A DNA stretch of 64,000 nt. It comes from Pectinophora gossypiella (lineage: Eukaryota; Arthropoda; Insecta; Lepidoptera; Gelechiidae). The notes below the pieces were generated by a model, which saw only the letters and a list, made by a program, of their open reading frames with translations, did no database searches and was not told the DNA's origin. The stretch is from assembly GCF_024362695.1 (NCBI RefSeq), contig NC_065408.1:2790001-2854000 (forward strand), in the 5' to 3' direction. A program made the position numbers and the translations under genes. This document shows, piece by piece, positions 31,750-42,099 of this stretch; positions within the stretch are counted from its first letter, which is position 1; every line of letters starts with the position of its first letter.

Positions 31750-32985
31750 TTCTAATTTTCAAGGCCTTAGAATTTGTATACGTAAGAAAGTAAAAAAGCA
31801 CTGGCCAGCCCACAAAAATGTAGTAAATAAGTTTTACCAGCTACAGATTGGGCGCGCTAAACGGCAAAAAAGACAAAAACTCAAGACAACTTACAAATGT
31901 CCAACTAAACATCGCAAAAAACCAATATTACTCCATCCTTTAGCGACAAAACGGTTTTTGCTGCATCCCTTGCAATAAAACATAGGAGACGTATACGCCT
32001 GTTAAGCTGTACGTAAAAGCCTGTAAAAGCTTGCAAAATGAAATGGGTCTGCTATCGCTCGCCCGTCAATCTTATTGTCATTCAATTTGAATTTCCGCGC
32101 AGGCCCTTTTTGCCAACCCTGGGACGTCGAGCCATGAAACGCGCGTTGTATCTTATTGTGCGGTTAATAATGTGGTATTTCATCAAGTTCTTTAGAATTG
32201 TCATGAAGAAATTGAACGGAAGTTGAAGATGTTGCAATAATAAGTCTTAAAATAGAATAGTAGGTACTATAATCTAATCTATTGGAAATTAGTACCTACA
32301 TAATAGTGGACGACATTCATAATTTTGTAGGAAACAAGAGCAGCGCGCAGAGTAAATATGTATTACAAAATAATAAAAACCGAATTATACTAAAAACTAA
32401 TTGTGTACAGACTTAGTAGCACATTAAATATAACCTTAGACACGTCACTATTTGTTGATAAATAAGTGTCTGATAGCTTACTTCTATTATCTGGAATATG
32501 ACGGCTATACATTATGCAGATTCTAAGTACGCTGTTAGTTATTCAAAAATGTTGAAACAGGCTCAAAGTAATTTTGAAAAACTCACCATTTCTGTAGCCC
32601 CATATGCCGTCTTACACAAAATCAGGGACCGGGAAAACCTAACATTTGTCACTGCATTGGAATCTGTTGAATTAGACGGTCGACGTTCGCGATGGGAATT
32701 TGGGCTTATTTTTTGTCTCTCCGGAGTAATAGCGTTGTCGAGTGCGCGCTCCTACATAGCTTCATTTATCCATGCTACAATTTATTTCTTGTAAACAAAA
32801 AGTAGGGATGAATTTGAATATGGAACCATTACGTGATTGGTAAACGGTTATTTTTTGATATGCATGATCTGGGACGAAGTGTATACTTTGGTTATGGACT
32901 AGAGAATGTCGTAGAATGGGTAATTATAAATTGCCTATAGACTTTGAAGTCGTTTGTTTATTTATTTATTAAGTAAGTACTACTA
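31750..32985. other. Unassigned stretch with one 98-codon ORF
   Basis: No transposon recognised. The ORF at 32498-32794 (+) contains SKMLKQAQSNFEKLTISVAP and a hydrophobic FGLIFCLSGVIALSS stretch. I do not recognise it and see no splice or promoter context to support a gene. Confidence 0.25.
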
Positions 32986-32989
32986 CATC

Positions 32990-33120
32990 ATTACGGTCGG
33001 TCGGTAAGACAGTAAAATTAGTCTCTCTCTGTCGCACTAACATATTTGATATTTAGTGAGGCTTACAGTGCAATTTGTCAACAAAATTCATGTGACATGG
33101 TACTAAAGTGTATATGTTTA
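32990..33120. repeat. MITE-I partial copy
   Basis: CTCTGTCGCACTAACATATT, TTTAGTGAGGCTTACAGTGC, ATGTGACATGGTACTAAAGT. The terminal inverted repeats are lost. Confidence 0.65.
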
Positions 33121-33246
33121 CTCCCAGTTCAATAGAAAAGTCTATCATTCTTCAGTTACCAAATATTATTATAACAAGAGTTCCACTTGGAGTTAATTAA
33201 AATCAAACGTTACGTATTCGTGACTTCGGCCTGCCGCGTAGTATTA

Positions 33247-33398
33247 AGAGTACGGTCACGAGCATTAATATGTATACACTTTGGTACCATGTCACATTAA
33301 CTTTTTTGACAAATTGAACTGTAAGTCTCACTAAATGTCAAATATGTTAGTGCGACAGAGTCCTAAAGTGAGTACATTATATTGCTCATGACTGTACA
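33247..33398. mobile_element. MITE-I copy
   Basis: Starts AGTACGGTCACGAGCATTAA and ends GCTCATGACTGTAC. Internal ACTTTGGTACCATGTCACAT and GTTAGTGCGACAGAGTCC. Nearly identical in the core to 36150-36279 and inverted relative to 54541-54690. Confidence 0.85.
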
Positions 33399-33544
33399 TT
33401 GCGCCTCAAATACCTACCTAATTAAAATAATAAATCGTTTATTGTTGAGGCGTTTTTTTATTTCCCTTGTAATTTACTTGCTGCCCGAATGGACAGCGCT
33501 GATGTGTACGTTAACGCCACCGAAATACACGAAATTTCGTATAA

Positions 33545-33600
33545 CTTTTTACCGACTTCAAAAAAGGAGGAGGTTCTCAATTCGACCGTATATTTTTTTT
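33545..33600 (+). repeat. Terminal motif of an unidentified DNA element
   Basis: TTTTTACCGACTTCAAAAAA then GGAGGAGGTTCTCAATTCG. Variants appear at 54287-54310 (ATCCGACTTCAAAAAGAAGG) and, reversed, at 57745-57770 (CCTCCTTTTTTGATGTCGGT). No partner end found. Confidence 0.45.
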
Positions 33601-33903
33601 TATAAATCTCGTCGTTATTTCTGTGATAATTGCAATCAATACTTACGAAATACTCTGTGGCGCTTATAAATATTTATTTTTCTTGTTCAATTAATACATG
33701 CTAATAATTTGCAATAAAATTCAACCTAGGCTAAATGCTCAATGTAAAAATTATATGAATTAATTTATTTAAGTCAAGTGTAAAGCCTTTTTATTTACAA
33801 GTATTGTGAACCTCCGTTGTTATTTTTTATTGTTTGTCGTTTGTGTGGTAATCGTAAGTAGTACTACCTACCTAAGTAAGTAATGACTTGAATTAATGAG
33901 TGG

Positions 33904-34084
33904 TTAACACTTTCAAGAACAGAACGTCTAATGTCGTTCCGATTGCAAGGTGTCATACTATCTCTTCTCTTAAGGGGTTAACCCTTTCACGGGCGGAGAC
34001 CATGGGTCACTGATGGTTCATAATAAATAGTATGACACCTTAGAATCGGAACGTCATTAGACGTTCTGTCCTTAAAAGTGTTAA
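33904..34084. mobile_element. piggyBac-like MITE with TTAA duplication
   Basis: TTAA at 33904-33907 and at 34081-34084 flank a 173-bp element whose ends read CACTTTCAAG and CTTAAAAGTG. Longer imperfect inverted arms contain GAACGTCTAATG, TTCCGATTGCAAGGTGTCAT and their complements. TTAA target duplication is the hallmark of piggyBac-superfamily insertion. No transposase. Confidence 0.75.
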
Positions 34085-34145
34085 ATTAGATATTGTAATT
34101 GACACCCCTCAGACGTCAGACACACTGTTGCCCGTGTACGATAAC

Positions 34146-34205
34146 TTTTTTTTTGACGTGACTTATTGTAGATTTGCCGCAGATGGCATTAACTAATTGG
34201 CCGGA
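34146..34205 (-). repeat. Repeat A end fragment
   Basis: T run, GACGTGACTTATTGTAGATT, TGCCGCAGATGGCATTAACT, AATTGGCCGGA. Confidence 0.85.
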
Positions 34206-34679
34206 AGTACGATAACGTCAATGTGTAATATCTGTGTAATCCAAGGTTGTTTGTACGAAGTGTCCGGGGTGTGACCTACCTAAAGGCGTTCTGTTTCATA
34301 ATTCATAATCATTTATTCACAATAAAAATGGTATTACAGTTTGCAGATGGTCAGCATTTAACATTTGGTCTACATTTTTAGTTATTTAAATTATAAGATG
34401 CAAATAGTAAAAAAAAAATATAATTGATAATTTAATTTCCTATTCGCCCCCATTCCAGCAGAATTAGACACGAATATTTTTAATTAGTCCGGGATAATAA
34501 TAAATTACGTCGGCCGCGGGCGACTGTACCCACCAACAAAGTTGAACAACTACTTTAGCAACTTTTGATAACTGAATTGCTAATTAGCTCCAACTCGGGA
34601 CGACATTTGCTGACGCCGAGTTATATTATACAAACTCGGTTATGTTGTATAGCTGTAGATATACTTCGTTACGGCTTCT

Positions 34680-34948
34680 GTAAAAAAAGCTTCAGGACCC
34701 CGATACCGACCCCGCCGGCGTGGTCGACGATTTCCTTCAATCCGCGCTTATCTAGGGTTGATTAATTCTTTCAAATATTTTTCCTCTCAGACGACGCCCT
34801 GAGCCGAGGTTCGCGCGCAACTGGGCACTGTCAGGCCTGTTGTCTTAAACGTTGTACCGGGTGAGAGCCTTCAGCGCTCCCCATTTGTCCGGCTAAGTAG
34901 TTAATGCCATCTGCGGAAAATCTACAATAAGTCACGCAAAAAAAAAGT
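34680..34948 (+). repeat. Repeat A copy
   Basis: From TTCAGGACCCCGATACCGAC through GGGTTGATTAATTCTTTCAA and GTTGTACCGGGTGAGAGCCT to GCGGAAAATCTACAATAAGT and poly(A). The core GGCAAA is mutated to GGAAAA here, and there is no Helitron insertion. Confidence 0.85.
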
Positions 34949-35194
34949 AAAAAAATGCTTCTATGGTGAGCTGCACGGACTGTATGGGAAAATTATAATA
35001 ATATCGAGGGCTTTGATCAATAGATGCAGCGAATCCTATCTACGTAGATTAACGTCGTAAGGGTATTGGTCGAAGCCCTCGACATAATTCGCGCCGCGGA
35101 CGACTCGGAACCGCCTGACGCGTAAGTGCGAGCGAAACAGACAAATAGCGCTCTCCCCTTTACTCCTTAGCAACTTACTACTAAAGTAAGATCC

Positions 35195-35290
35195 AGAATG
35201 GGTGAGGTCGGCGTCCAATACCAATTGGTGCGGGGCTTGACTTACAACCATCGCAAGGTGAACTATGTAACCACACCTCACCGAGCTTTC
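35195..35290 (+). repeat. Repeat K copy
   Basis: AGAATGGGTGAGGTCGGCGT, ATCGCAAGGTGAACTATGTA, CCTCACCGAGCTTTCTGCAT. Confidence 0.55.
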
Positions 35291-35344
35291 TGCATCGTGT
35301 TTATTTCTGTTTTTTTCATACGAATTAGGAATTCATCCGTGAAA

Positions 35345-35655
35345 AGCCGTGGTAGCCCAGTGGGAAGAACGCTTGCCTCTCACTTTGAGGACGCAGGTTC
35401 GGACCCAGCACAGGCTTCCGGCCACAGACCAATGATTGTCGAATTTGTTTTCGAATTCATGTTTGGATAAATGATTATCACGATCTCAGCGGTGAAGGAA
35501 AACATCGTGAGAAAACCTACATTCTTCATGTCACCTAAGAGTTATGAGACCTAACCTGTATTGGGCTGGTTTTCCCTTCGCGGATTGGAAGGTCAGACTA
35601 GCAGTCATTTCAGTAAAAAACCGGACCTGTCAAATTTTCAGGTTAGATAAGCATG
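35345..35655 (+). mobile_element. SINE-E, best full-length copy
   Basis: Head AGCCGTGGTAGCCCAGTGGG (A box) and GCAGGTTCGGACCCAGC (B box). Body TGTCGAATTTGTTTTCGAAT, GCGGTGAAGGAAAACATCGT, ATTGGGCTGGTTTTCCCTTC. Tail ACCGGACCTGTCAAATTTTC then AGGTTAGATAAGC. It lacks the central domain shared by B, C and D, so it is a separate SINE lineage. Confidence 0.9.
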
Positions 35656-35956
35656 GAATTAGGAATTCATCCAATCGTATTATGCGCGATGCATAAACAA
35701 ACCCGGAATAGTTACGGTTTTATTGTATATTCGTAACCAATATGACTTGTGAATAGTTTACGTTTCACAAATGCACTGTTCAATACATTTCAATTCGACT
35801 TCTGTTAATAGCGTTCAATTAATTTTCATACCAAATGAAGCGATGTAGCTTTAAAATATTAAATTGATACCAAGCTGAGCGCCCTGTCTGTTCGGACAGC
35901 AATTTAATTGACTACACAATGTCTGTGGTGACTGTGTAAAATAAATGTTTCTGACT

Positions 35957-36029
35957 CGGACGGGACTTGAACCCGCAGCCATTGTCAAGCCGGGACGAGC
36001 GTGTTAACCACTACACCACCGGGTCCTCC
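35957..36029 (-). repeat. tRNA-like repeat F
   Basis: The minus strand reads GGACCCGGTGGTGTAGTGGT, TAACACGCTCGTCCCGG, then GCGGGTTCAAGTCCCGTCCG. The D-arm (GGTGGTGTAGTGGTTAACAC) looks like tRNA-Val, the B box is good and the ends partly pair. The anticodon region does not fold as a proper 5-bp stem, so it is a tRNA-derived repeat, not a functional tRNA gene. Relatives: 36692 and 60746. Confidence 0.65.
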
Positions 36030-36149
36030 TTGTAATATCAACTCAATATTCTAGATAGATAGCGCCGCCGTCGGCTCAATGATCATACATAAAAAAAAAA
36101 TGATTATTTTCAGACAACTTAAGTCCATAGACTACAATAATAATAAATT

Positions 36150-36279
36150 ATGTATACACTTTGGTACCATGTCACATTAACTTTTTTGACAAATTGAACT
36201 GTAAGTCTCACTAAATGTCAAATATGTTAGTGCGACAGAGTCCTTAAGTGGGTACATTATATTGCTCATGACTGTACAG
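36150..36279. mobile_element. MITE-I copy, one end truncated
   Basis: TGTATACACTTTGGTACCAT, CACATTAACTTTTTTGACAA, TTGCTCATGACTGTAC. The left inverted repeat is missing. Confidence 0.8.
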
Positions 36280-36299
36280 AGAGACAGAGGGCAGCTGTA

Positions 36300-36485
36300 C
36301 CTGTCAGTACTATTCAGAGGCGGAGGACAGGAGTCCTAGTATGGCTTTGTAATAGACTACTCTGGGCGTCATCCCACTTGCGTCAGATAGAGTACTGCGG
36401 GGCGGAAGACAAGAGGGAAACCACTGCCCTATTTTTCCCTAAAAAAGTAGCATGGAAAATGTTGCACCGACAAGAGTGTGGCTTT
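36300..36485 (+). repeat. LINE-L 3' end
   Basis: GTATGGCTTTGTAATAGACT, ACTCTGGGCGTCATCCC, GAGGGAAACCACTGCCCTAT, TTTTCCCTAAAAAAGTAGCA, GCACCGACAAGAGTGTGGC. It connects the untranslated-looking part to the LHRQERGS codons. Confidence 0.7.
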
Positions 36486-36654
36486 TTTTATGATAATGAA
36501 GTCCATAAAGTGTTAGTAACAATGCCCTTAAAACTATGTAAGTAATTATTATTATACGAGGTAGGTAAAAATATACAAAATAAATATTTAGGTCAGTGGG
36601 ACCGGAACCACTCAGTACATACATACACATACGTACACATATGTATGTATAGTG

Positions 36655-36790
36655 TATACATAGATCGAAAGAATTTCGCATGGACAGGAGGAGGACCCGG
36701 TGGTGTAATGGTTAACACGCTCATAGGTACCGGCCTGACGACAGCTGTTGTGGTTTAAAGTCCTATCCGAATCAGAAATTATTTCGATTT
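36655..36790 (+). repeat. tRNA-like repeat F with 5' extension
   Basis: GGACCCGGTGGTGTAATGGT, TAACACGCTCAT, then a decayed B box (GTTTAAAGTCCTATCCG). The preceding TAGATCGAAAGAATTTCGCA and TGGACAGGAGGAG are shared with 60722-60746, so the repeat unit starts upstream of the tRNA part. Confidence 0.6.
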
Positions 36791-36884
36791 AATTTTCTCT
36801 TTGTGAGTTTCCCTAAGCACGGGTTCTATAAAATGATTGTTAATTAGTTTTTGTACCAGTAAGAAAAAACCCACCACCACTGCC

Positions 36885-36975
36885 ACTGGTTGGTTTTGAG
36901 GGAAACCACTTATTTTACCAAAAAAGTAGCATGGAGAATGCTACACCGACAAGAGCGTGGCCCTTAAATTAGTGA
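36885..36975 (+). repeat. LINE-L C-terminal scrap
   Basis: GAGGGAAACCACTTATTTTA, GTAGCATGGAGAATGCTACA, CCGACAAGAGCGTGGCCCTT, AAATTAGTGATGATGA (end of the LINE 3' UTR with a GATGATGA tail). Confidence 0.75.
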
Positions 36976-37171
36976 TGATGAGCAGTAAGAAATGAGGAAA
37001 CGATAATTTTATTTTATTATTAATAAAATCTATTAATATTATCGAAATCTAATCTATCTGGCTCCAGACCCACGCACGCGTTCCTTAACTCCGGGACTTC
37101 AGAAGTAAATCTTATCTATTACAATGACAATTCGCTTAAAATTTCGGTAATTAAGTAAATTATTATTATTA

Positions 37172-37442
37172 ATACATACATACATATACTCACGCCCGTA
37201 ATCCCAAATGGGGTGGGCAGAGCCACAAGTAATCAAAGACAACTTGCAGCCACTGTTGATACGAAGTCCTAAGATGGATATGATGAACCTTATGGTGATA
37301 AGGGATCAGCCTATCGCCCATAACATTAGTCCATTATGTTAGAGGACGCAATCCCTCTGTCGGTTTTTACGACATGCCCGGAAGACAAGCAGCTGAACGT
37401 GTTCTATGTTTTTTATTTGCTCCCAGAACAGCATAGAAGCAT
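37172..37442 (-). repeat. Repeat H copy
   Basis: ATACATACATACATATACTC, ACGCCCGTAATCCCAAATGG, GGTGATAAGGGATCAGCCTA, GTCGGTTTTTACGACATGCC, CTCCCAGAACAGCATAGAAG. The reverse complement of 23941-24215 with modest divergence. A third scrap is at 45895-46022. Confidence 0.8.
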
Positions 37443-37709
37443 TATTATTAAAATAATACTAAAACAATAGAATAGAAGGGTCACTAATTTTAACTACAAT
37501 AATAGATAGATTTTTATTAACTACAATAATAGATAGATTTTTAAGTTTATATTTAATTCTATACGAGTATTTTTAACGTGACTTATTTTGGTATATTTAG
37601 ACAGTTGATATTTTCACAAATTATTTATTGCAAATAATATAAAAATAATATAAATAATATAAAATAATAAAATATATAAAATTTTGCCCTTTTTTGCTCG
37701 ATATCAGTC

Positions 37710-37995
37710 TTCTCCTATCGTGTGGGTTGTGAGGTGGATTACCAACCTCATCAACCCTGGTGTAAGGTTTACTACTAAGCTGCCAAAGGCCCCTGACATG
37801 ACTCATGTAACGACTACGTACTTACATCAGTAAGTAGTCACTGGGACCAACGGCTTAAAGTCCCCTATTCCACCTATTGCCTTCTGAAGCACAGATCGTC
37901 TTACTTTCGGACAATCAGGTGATCAGCCTGTAATGTCCTAACCAAACTAAAAGTGATTTTTGTGATATGTCCCCATCGGGATTCGAACCCGGGCC
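37710..37995 (-). mobile_element. SINE-B copy lacking the head
   Basis: TCTCCTATCGTGTGGGTTGT, ATTACCAACCTCATCAACCC, AAGGCCCCTGACATGACTCA, GGGACCAACGGCTTAAAG, with a 17-bp insertion (CTATTCCACCTATTGCC) in the central domain, then GTCCCCATCGGGATTCGAAC. It stops in the B box. Confidence 0.85.
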
Positions 37996-38299
37996 GGATA
38001 TGTATAATAGGCAAGATAGGCTATATAAAATTTGTGTACCTACTGTTGTTTACCTAGTCAATGGTACGGAACCCTTGTGCGCGAGTTGGACTCGCACTTG
38101 ACCGGTTTTATTTATTATGTCAGCTGCTATGAATACTTACCTCATCCAACGTTTAGTAAAGCAAAATTTATCATCGTAAATCTCCTGACTGCCAGCCCAA
38201 AGTCAAGTTAGATAAGATAGCGTGACAAATGGATAGAGATGTCGCTTACATTTTTATTTGAGCACCCAAATCGTGTTTTATTAAACATTTTTTTTCTTT

Positions 38300-38566
38300 T
38301 ACGGACGAGGAGGACTCTATTACTCTAGCCATAGACGCAGCCAATCAGCTTGCGATAACAACATCAGAACCCCGATACCGAGTCCGCCGTGGTCGACGAT
38401 TTCCCTCATTCAGCGCTTACTGCTATCGACCCATCAGAGACGATTAATTCTTTCAAATATTATCCTCACAGGTTTGCCTCCAACTGGGCACACCCAGGCC
38501 TATTGTCTTCAGTTGTGTACCGGATGAGAGCCCTCAGGCCAAGTAATAAATGCCACATGCGGCAAA
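38300..38566 (+). repeat. Repeat A, left part, split by Helitron copy 1
   Basis: ATTACTCTAGCCATAGACGC, CCAATCAGCTTGCGATAAC, CCCCGATACCGAGTCCGCC, TTTCCCTCATTCAGCGCTTA, GCCACATGCGGCAAA. It resumes after the Helitron at 41550 (TCTACATTAACTCACGTC then A run). Removing 38567-41549 restores the normal GGCAAATCTAC junction. Confidence 0.9.
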
Positions 38567-39164
38567 TCTATACTAATATTATAAAGCTGAAGAGTTTGTT
38601 TGTTTGTTTGTTTGTTTGAACGCGCTAATCTCCGAAACTACTGGTGCGATTTGAATAATTCTTTTTTTGTTGGATAGTCCATTTATCGAGGAAGGCTATA
38701 GGCTAAATAACATTACGCTATGACCAATAGGAGCAAAGACAGAGCGGTAAATGTGTAAAAAACGGGGAAAATTATTCATTTTTGAAGGCTTTCTTTGCGT
38801 GCGCTGCGAAAACGGTTCAAGATACACAAAAAATATGTATGAAAGAATTATTCCTCTATACATGATCTAAAAAAAAGTCCGCGATGGCATATGTCTATCT
38901 TTTAAGGTTTAGTCACAATGACCGTTTTTATGGTACCAAATTTGGTCGAAATAATTTGTTTAAGTTGTATCAACATAATAATATTAATCTTTATTCAAAT
39001 ATAAATATAAATATGTTGTTGGTTAAGAGTACTTCATCTTCTATATCTATACTTATAATAAATCTGTAGAGAGGTCAATTCTGTACATTAAATATTTTTT
39101 CAAAATAACTATCAGGGGGTGATAAGTGGTCGATACTGATGCCAAAAATGCAATCAGTAAAATT

Positions 39165-39197
<33 letters not shown>

Positions 39198-39330
39198 ATG
39201 TTCCTTATAGAAACAAAAACTACTGGACGGATTTTAATGAAACTTGGTACAATTATTCTTCACACTCCTGGACAGGTTATAGTATACTTTTCATCACGCT
39301 ACAATCAATAGGAGCAGAGTAGTGAAGGGA

Positions 39331-40738
39331 AATCCTTTTGTATGAAAAATCTAAACCGCTCAAGTTAGACGTTTGAAATTTGGCATGCAGGTATCTTAGA
39401 TACCGTAGAGGTGCACTAAGAAAGGAATTCCCGAAATTCCTACGGGAACGGGAATTAGCGGGAAAATCCTTTTGTATGAAAAATCTAAACCACTCAAGTT
39501 AGACGTTTGAAATTTGGCATGCAGGTACCTTAGATACCGTAGAGGTACACTAAGAAAGGAATTCCCGAAATTCCCACGGGAACGGGAATTAGCGGGAAAA
39601 TCCTTTTGTATGAAAAATCTAAACCACTCAAGTTAGACGTTTGAAATTTGGCATGCAGATACCTTAGATACCGTAGAGGTGCACTAAGAAAGGAATTCCC
39701 GAAATTCCCACGAGAACGGGAATTAGCGGGAAAATCCTTTTGTATGAAAAATCTAAACCACTCAAGTTAGACGTTTGAAATTTGTCATGCAGGTACCTTA
39801 GATACCGTAGAGGTGTACTAAGAAAGGAATTCCCGAAATTCCCACGGGAACGGCAATTAGCGGGAAAATCCTTTTGTATGAAAAATCTAAACCACTCAAG
39901 TTAGACGTTTGAAATTTGGCATGCAGGTACCATAGGTACCGTAGAGGTGCACTAAGAAAGGAATTCCCAAAATTCTCACGGGAACGGGAATTAACGGGAA
40001 AATCCTTTTGTATGAAAAATCTAAACCATTCAAGTTAGATGTTTGAAATTTGGCTCGCAGGCACCTTAGATACCGTAGAGGTGCACTAAGAAAGGAATTC
40101 CCGAAATTCCCACGGGAACGGGAATTAGCGGGAAAATCCTTTTGTATGAAAAATCTAAACCATTCAAGTTAGACGTTTGAAATTTGTCATGCAGGTACCT
40201 TAAATACCGTAGAGGTACACTAAGAAAGGAATTCCCGAAATTCCCACGGGAACGGGAATTAGCGGGAAAATCCTTTTGTATGAAAAATCTAAACCACTCA
40301 AGTTAGACGTTTGAAATTTGGCATGCAGGTACCATAGGTACCGTAGAGGTGCACTAAGAAAGGAATTCCCGAAATTCCCACGAGAACGGGAATTAGCGGG
40401 AAAATCCTTTTGTATGAAAAATCTAAACCACTCAAGTTAGACGTTTGAAATTTGTCATGCAGGTACCTTAGATGCCGTAGAGGTGTACTAAGAAAGGAAT
40501 TCCCGAAATTCCCACGGAAACGGGAATTAGCGGGAAAATCCTTTTGTATGAAAAATCTAAACCACTCAAGTTAGACGTTTGAAATTTGGCATGCAGGTAC
40601 CATAGGTACCGTAGAGGTGCACTAAGAAAGGAATTCCCGAAATTCCCACGGGAACGGGAATTAGCGGGAAAATCCTTTTGTATGAAAAATCTAAACCACT
40701 CAAGTTAGACGTTTGAAATTTGGCATGCAGGTACTTTA
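39331..40738 (+). repeat. 134-bp satellite array inside Helitron copy 1
   Basis: Ten full 134-bp units (AATCCTTTTGTATG starts at 39331, 39465 ... 40671) plus about half a unit. Each contains TTAGACGTTTGAAATTTG, GCATGCAGGTACC, CCGTAGAGGTGCACTAAG and AATTCCCGAAATTCCCACGG then GAACGGGAATT, which folds as AATTCCCG/CGGGAATT with an inner TTCC/GGAA stem. Units 4-5, 7-8 and 9-10 alternate GTCATGC/CTTA with GGCATGC/CATAGGTACC types, a partial two-unit higher order. Mirrored arrays: 43147-44554 and 47105-48512. Confidence 0.93.
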
Positions 40739-41175
40739 GTAAACTTAAAGCTTAGTTGCAACAGGATATTACAAAATTCCCACGGGAACGGTAGTTAGCG
40801 GGAAAAACATTTGTATGAAAAAATCAAATCTAAATAAAAGGAGAAACTGACTGACTCAGTGACTGACATATCAACGCATAGCCTGAACGGCTAAACGTAG
40901 GCATTTGAAATTTGGAAGGGACATAGCTTAGGTACCGTAGAGGTGCACTAAGAAAGGAATTCCCGGAATTCCCACGGGAACGGAAATTTGCGGGAAAATC
41001 CTTTTGTATGAAAAATCTAAACCGCTTAAGTTAGACGCTTGAAATTTGGCATGCAGGTACCTTAGTTAACTTAAAGCTTAGTTGCAACAGGATATTGCAA
41101 AATTCCCACGGAAACGGGAGTAAGCGGGAAAAAAACATTTGTATGAAAAAATCGAAACCGCGTAAGATAGATGTT

Positions 41176-41385
41176 TTCAATTCAATTCAATTAAATTATT
41201 TATTGCATTCCATGTAGTACAATGGGGTGTTACATAGGCATAGGAACTAAAACATGGACCCTGTAGGGCACAGCAACGTTGAAGGGAAGAGAGGAAGTGT
41301 GTATTAAAATTAAAACTCAATGAACAATCAATTAAAAAAAAAATCAATTCAATCAATTGATTCAATCTAGCATGCATGCATACCT
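41176..41385 (-). repeat. Captured LINE 3' tail inside Helitron copy 1
   Basis: TTCAATTCAATTCAATTAAA then TTATTTATTGCATTCCATGT is the reversed end of a non-LTR element with an (AATTG)n tail. TGGGGTGTTACATAGGCATA and ATGGACCCTGTAGGGCACAG follow. A cousin outside the Helitron is at 41610-41710 (TTTATATCATACTATGGTGT, CATAGACCCTTTCGGGCACA). It is present in all three Helitrons at the same place (42500-42709; 46458-46667), giving a 66-codon shadow ORF in each. Confidence 0.75.
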
Positions 41386-41549
41386 TAGTAAATATAAAGT
41401 TTATTTTTGGCTGTATTTTGAAAAATGGGAGTTATTGGGAAAAAAAAATTATGAAAAAATCTAAACTGCATAAGTATGCACTCCCACACACACAAAGATC
41501 TCTCTCTTATATAACACGCCACGCGGACGAAGTCGCGGGCAAAAGCTAG

Positions 41550-41576
41550 TCTACATTAACTCACGTCAAAAAAAGA
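41550..41576 (+). repeat. Repeat A, right part after Helitron copy 1
   Basis: TCTACATTAACTCACGTC and the A run complete the repeat A that starts at 38300. Confidence 0.9.
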
Positions 41577-41609
41577 CTTATCTTTACACGTTCAACGCCA
41601 CGCAAAAAC

Positions 41610-41710
41610 GGTTCAATATTCAATATTCTTTATATCATACTATGGTGTACAAGTTTGTTAGTTACATGTGAGTTTCACAACATAGACCCTTTCGGGCACA
41701 ACAAAATAGA
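41610..41710 (-). repeat. LINE 3' tail
   Basis: TTCAATATTCAATATTCTTT, ATCATACTATGGTGTACAAG, TGAGTTTCACAACATAGACC, CTTTCGGGCACAACAAAATA. Same family as the tail captured within the Helitron. Confidence 0.6.
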
Positions 41711-41934
41711 AATTTAAAAGAGAGAAGGAAGCTTTTCACATAATAACATCAGTATCATTAAGGTTTTCACTAGTGCTGTAGTAACATTTATTAATTAGAA
41801 GTTATTTTATTTTTTTTATTAATCACTTTTTTCTTCTTTTAATATGTTAGGCAGTTTATTATAAATGTAAATGTTTAGTTGGTTATTTCATTCAAGCCAT
41901 GGAGGACACCTTCGTGTCATGTTATTAATTTTGC

Positions 41935-42000
41935 ACGAAGCTTCTGTAAAAAAAACTGGTCCTGTCAAATCTTCATGTTAAGTAAACGCTAGGGAAATAA
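41935..42000 (+). repeat. SINE-E tail fragment
   Basis: CTTCTGTAAAAAAAACTGGT, CCTGTCAAATCTTCATGTTA, AGTAAACGCTAGGGAAATAA. Confidence 0.7.
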
Positions 42001-42099
42001 TGAAACGGTTTAACCTAGCACGCTATGATGGTCATTTTGTCATAATAAAGTACAACGATTCGCTCCGTAAATATATCTATAATTAGTTCTAATTAATTA

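Larger units (their letters stand above)
38567..41549 (+). mobile_element. Non-autonomous Helitron, copy 1 (2,983 bp)
   Basis: 5' end TCTATACTAATATTATAAAG. The 3' end has a hairpin at 41522-41537 (CGCGGACGAAGTCGCG), 8 nt, then AAAAGCTAG with terminal CTAG. Insertion is exactly between A (38566) and T (41550), with no target duplication, as expected of rolling-circle Helitrons. Contents in order: 5' module 38567-39045; a second 5'-end-like TCTATACTTATAATAAATCT at 39046; a (TGTC)7 run near 39170; a 134-bp satellite array 39331-40738; two diverged satellite-like segments to 41170; a captured LINE tail 41176-41385; and the 3' end. No Rep or helicase ORF. Copies 2 and 3 appear identical apart from the TGTC count. 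Confidence 0.93.

Noticed and set aside
32498..32794. 98-codon plus-strand ORF with a hydrophobic C-terminal half
   Set aside because: Could be an exon, but no family recognised, no splice context, and an ORF of this length is expected by chance in 64 kb.
35957..36029. Possible functional tRNA-Val gene
   Set aside because: D-arm and B box are good, but the anticodon arm does not fold and the acceptor stem has mismatches. Relatives at 36692 and 60746 are more decayed.
39331..40738. Regular repeat array as a possible CRISPR
   Set aside because: Units are contiguous 134-bp satellite monomers with no unique spacers, inside a eukaryotic Helitron.
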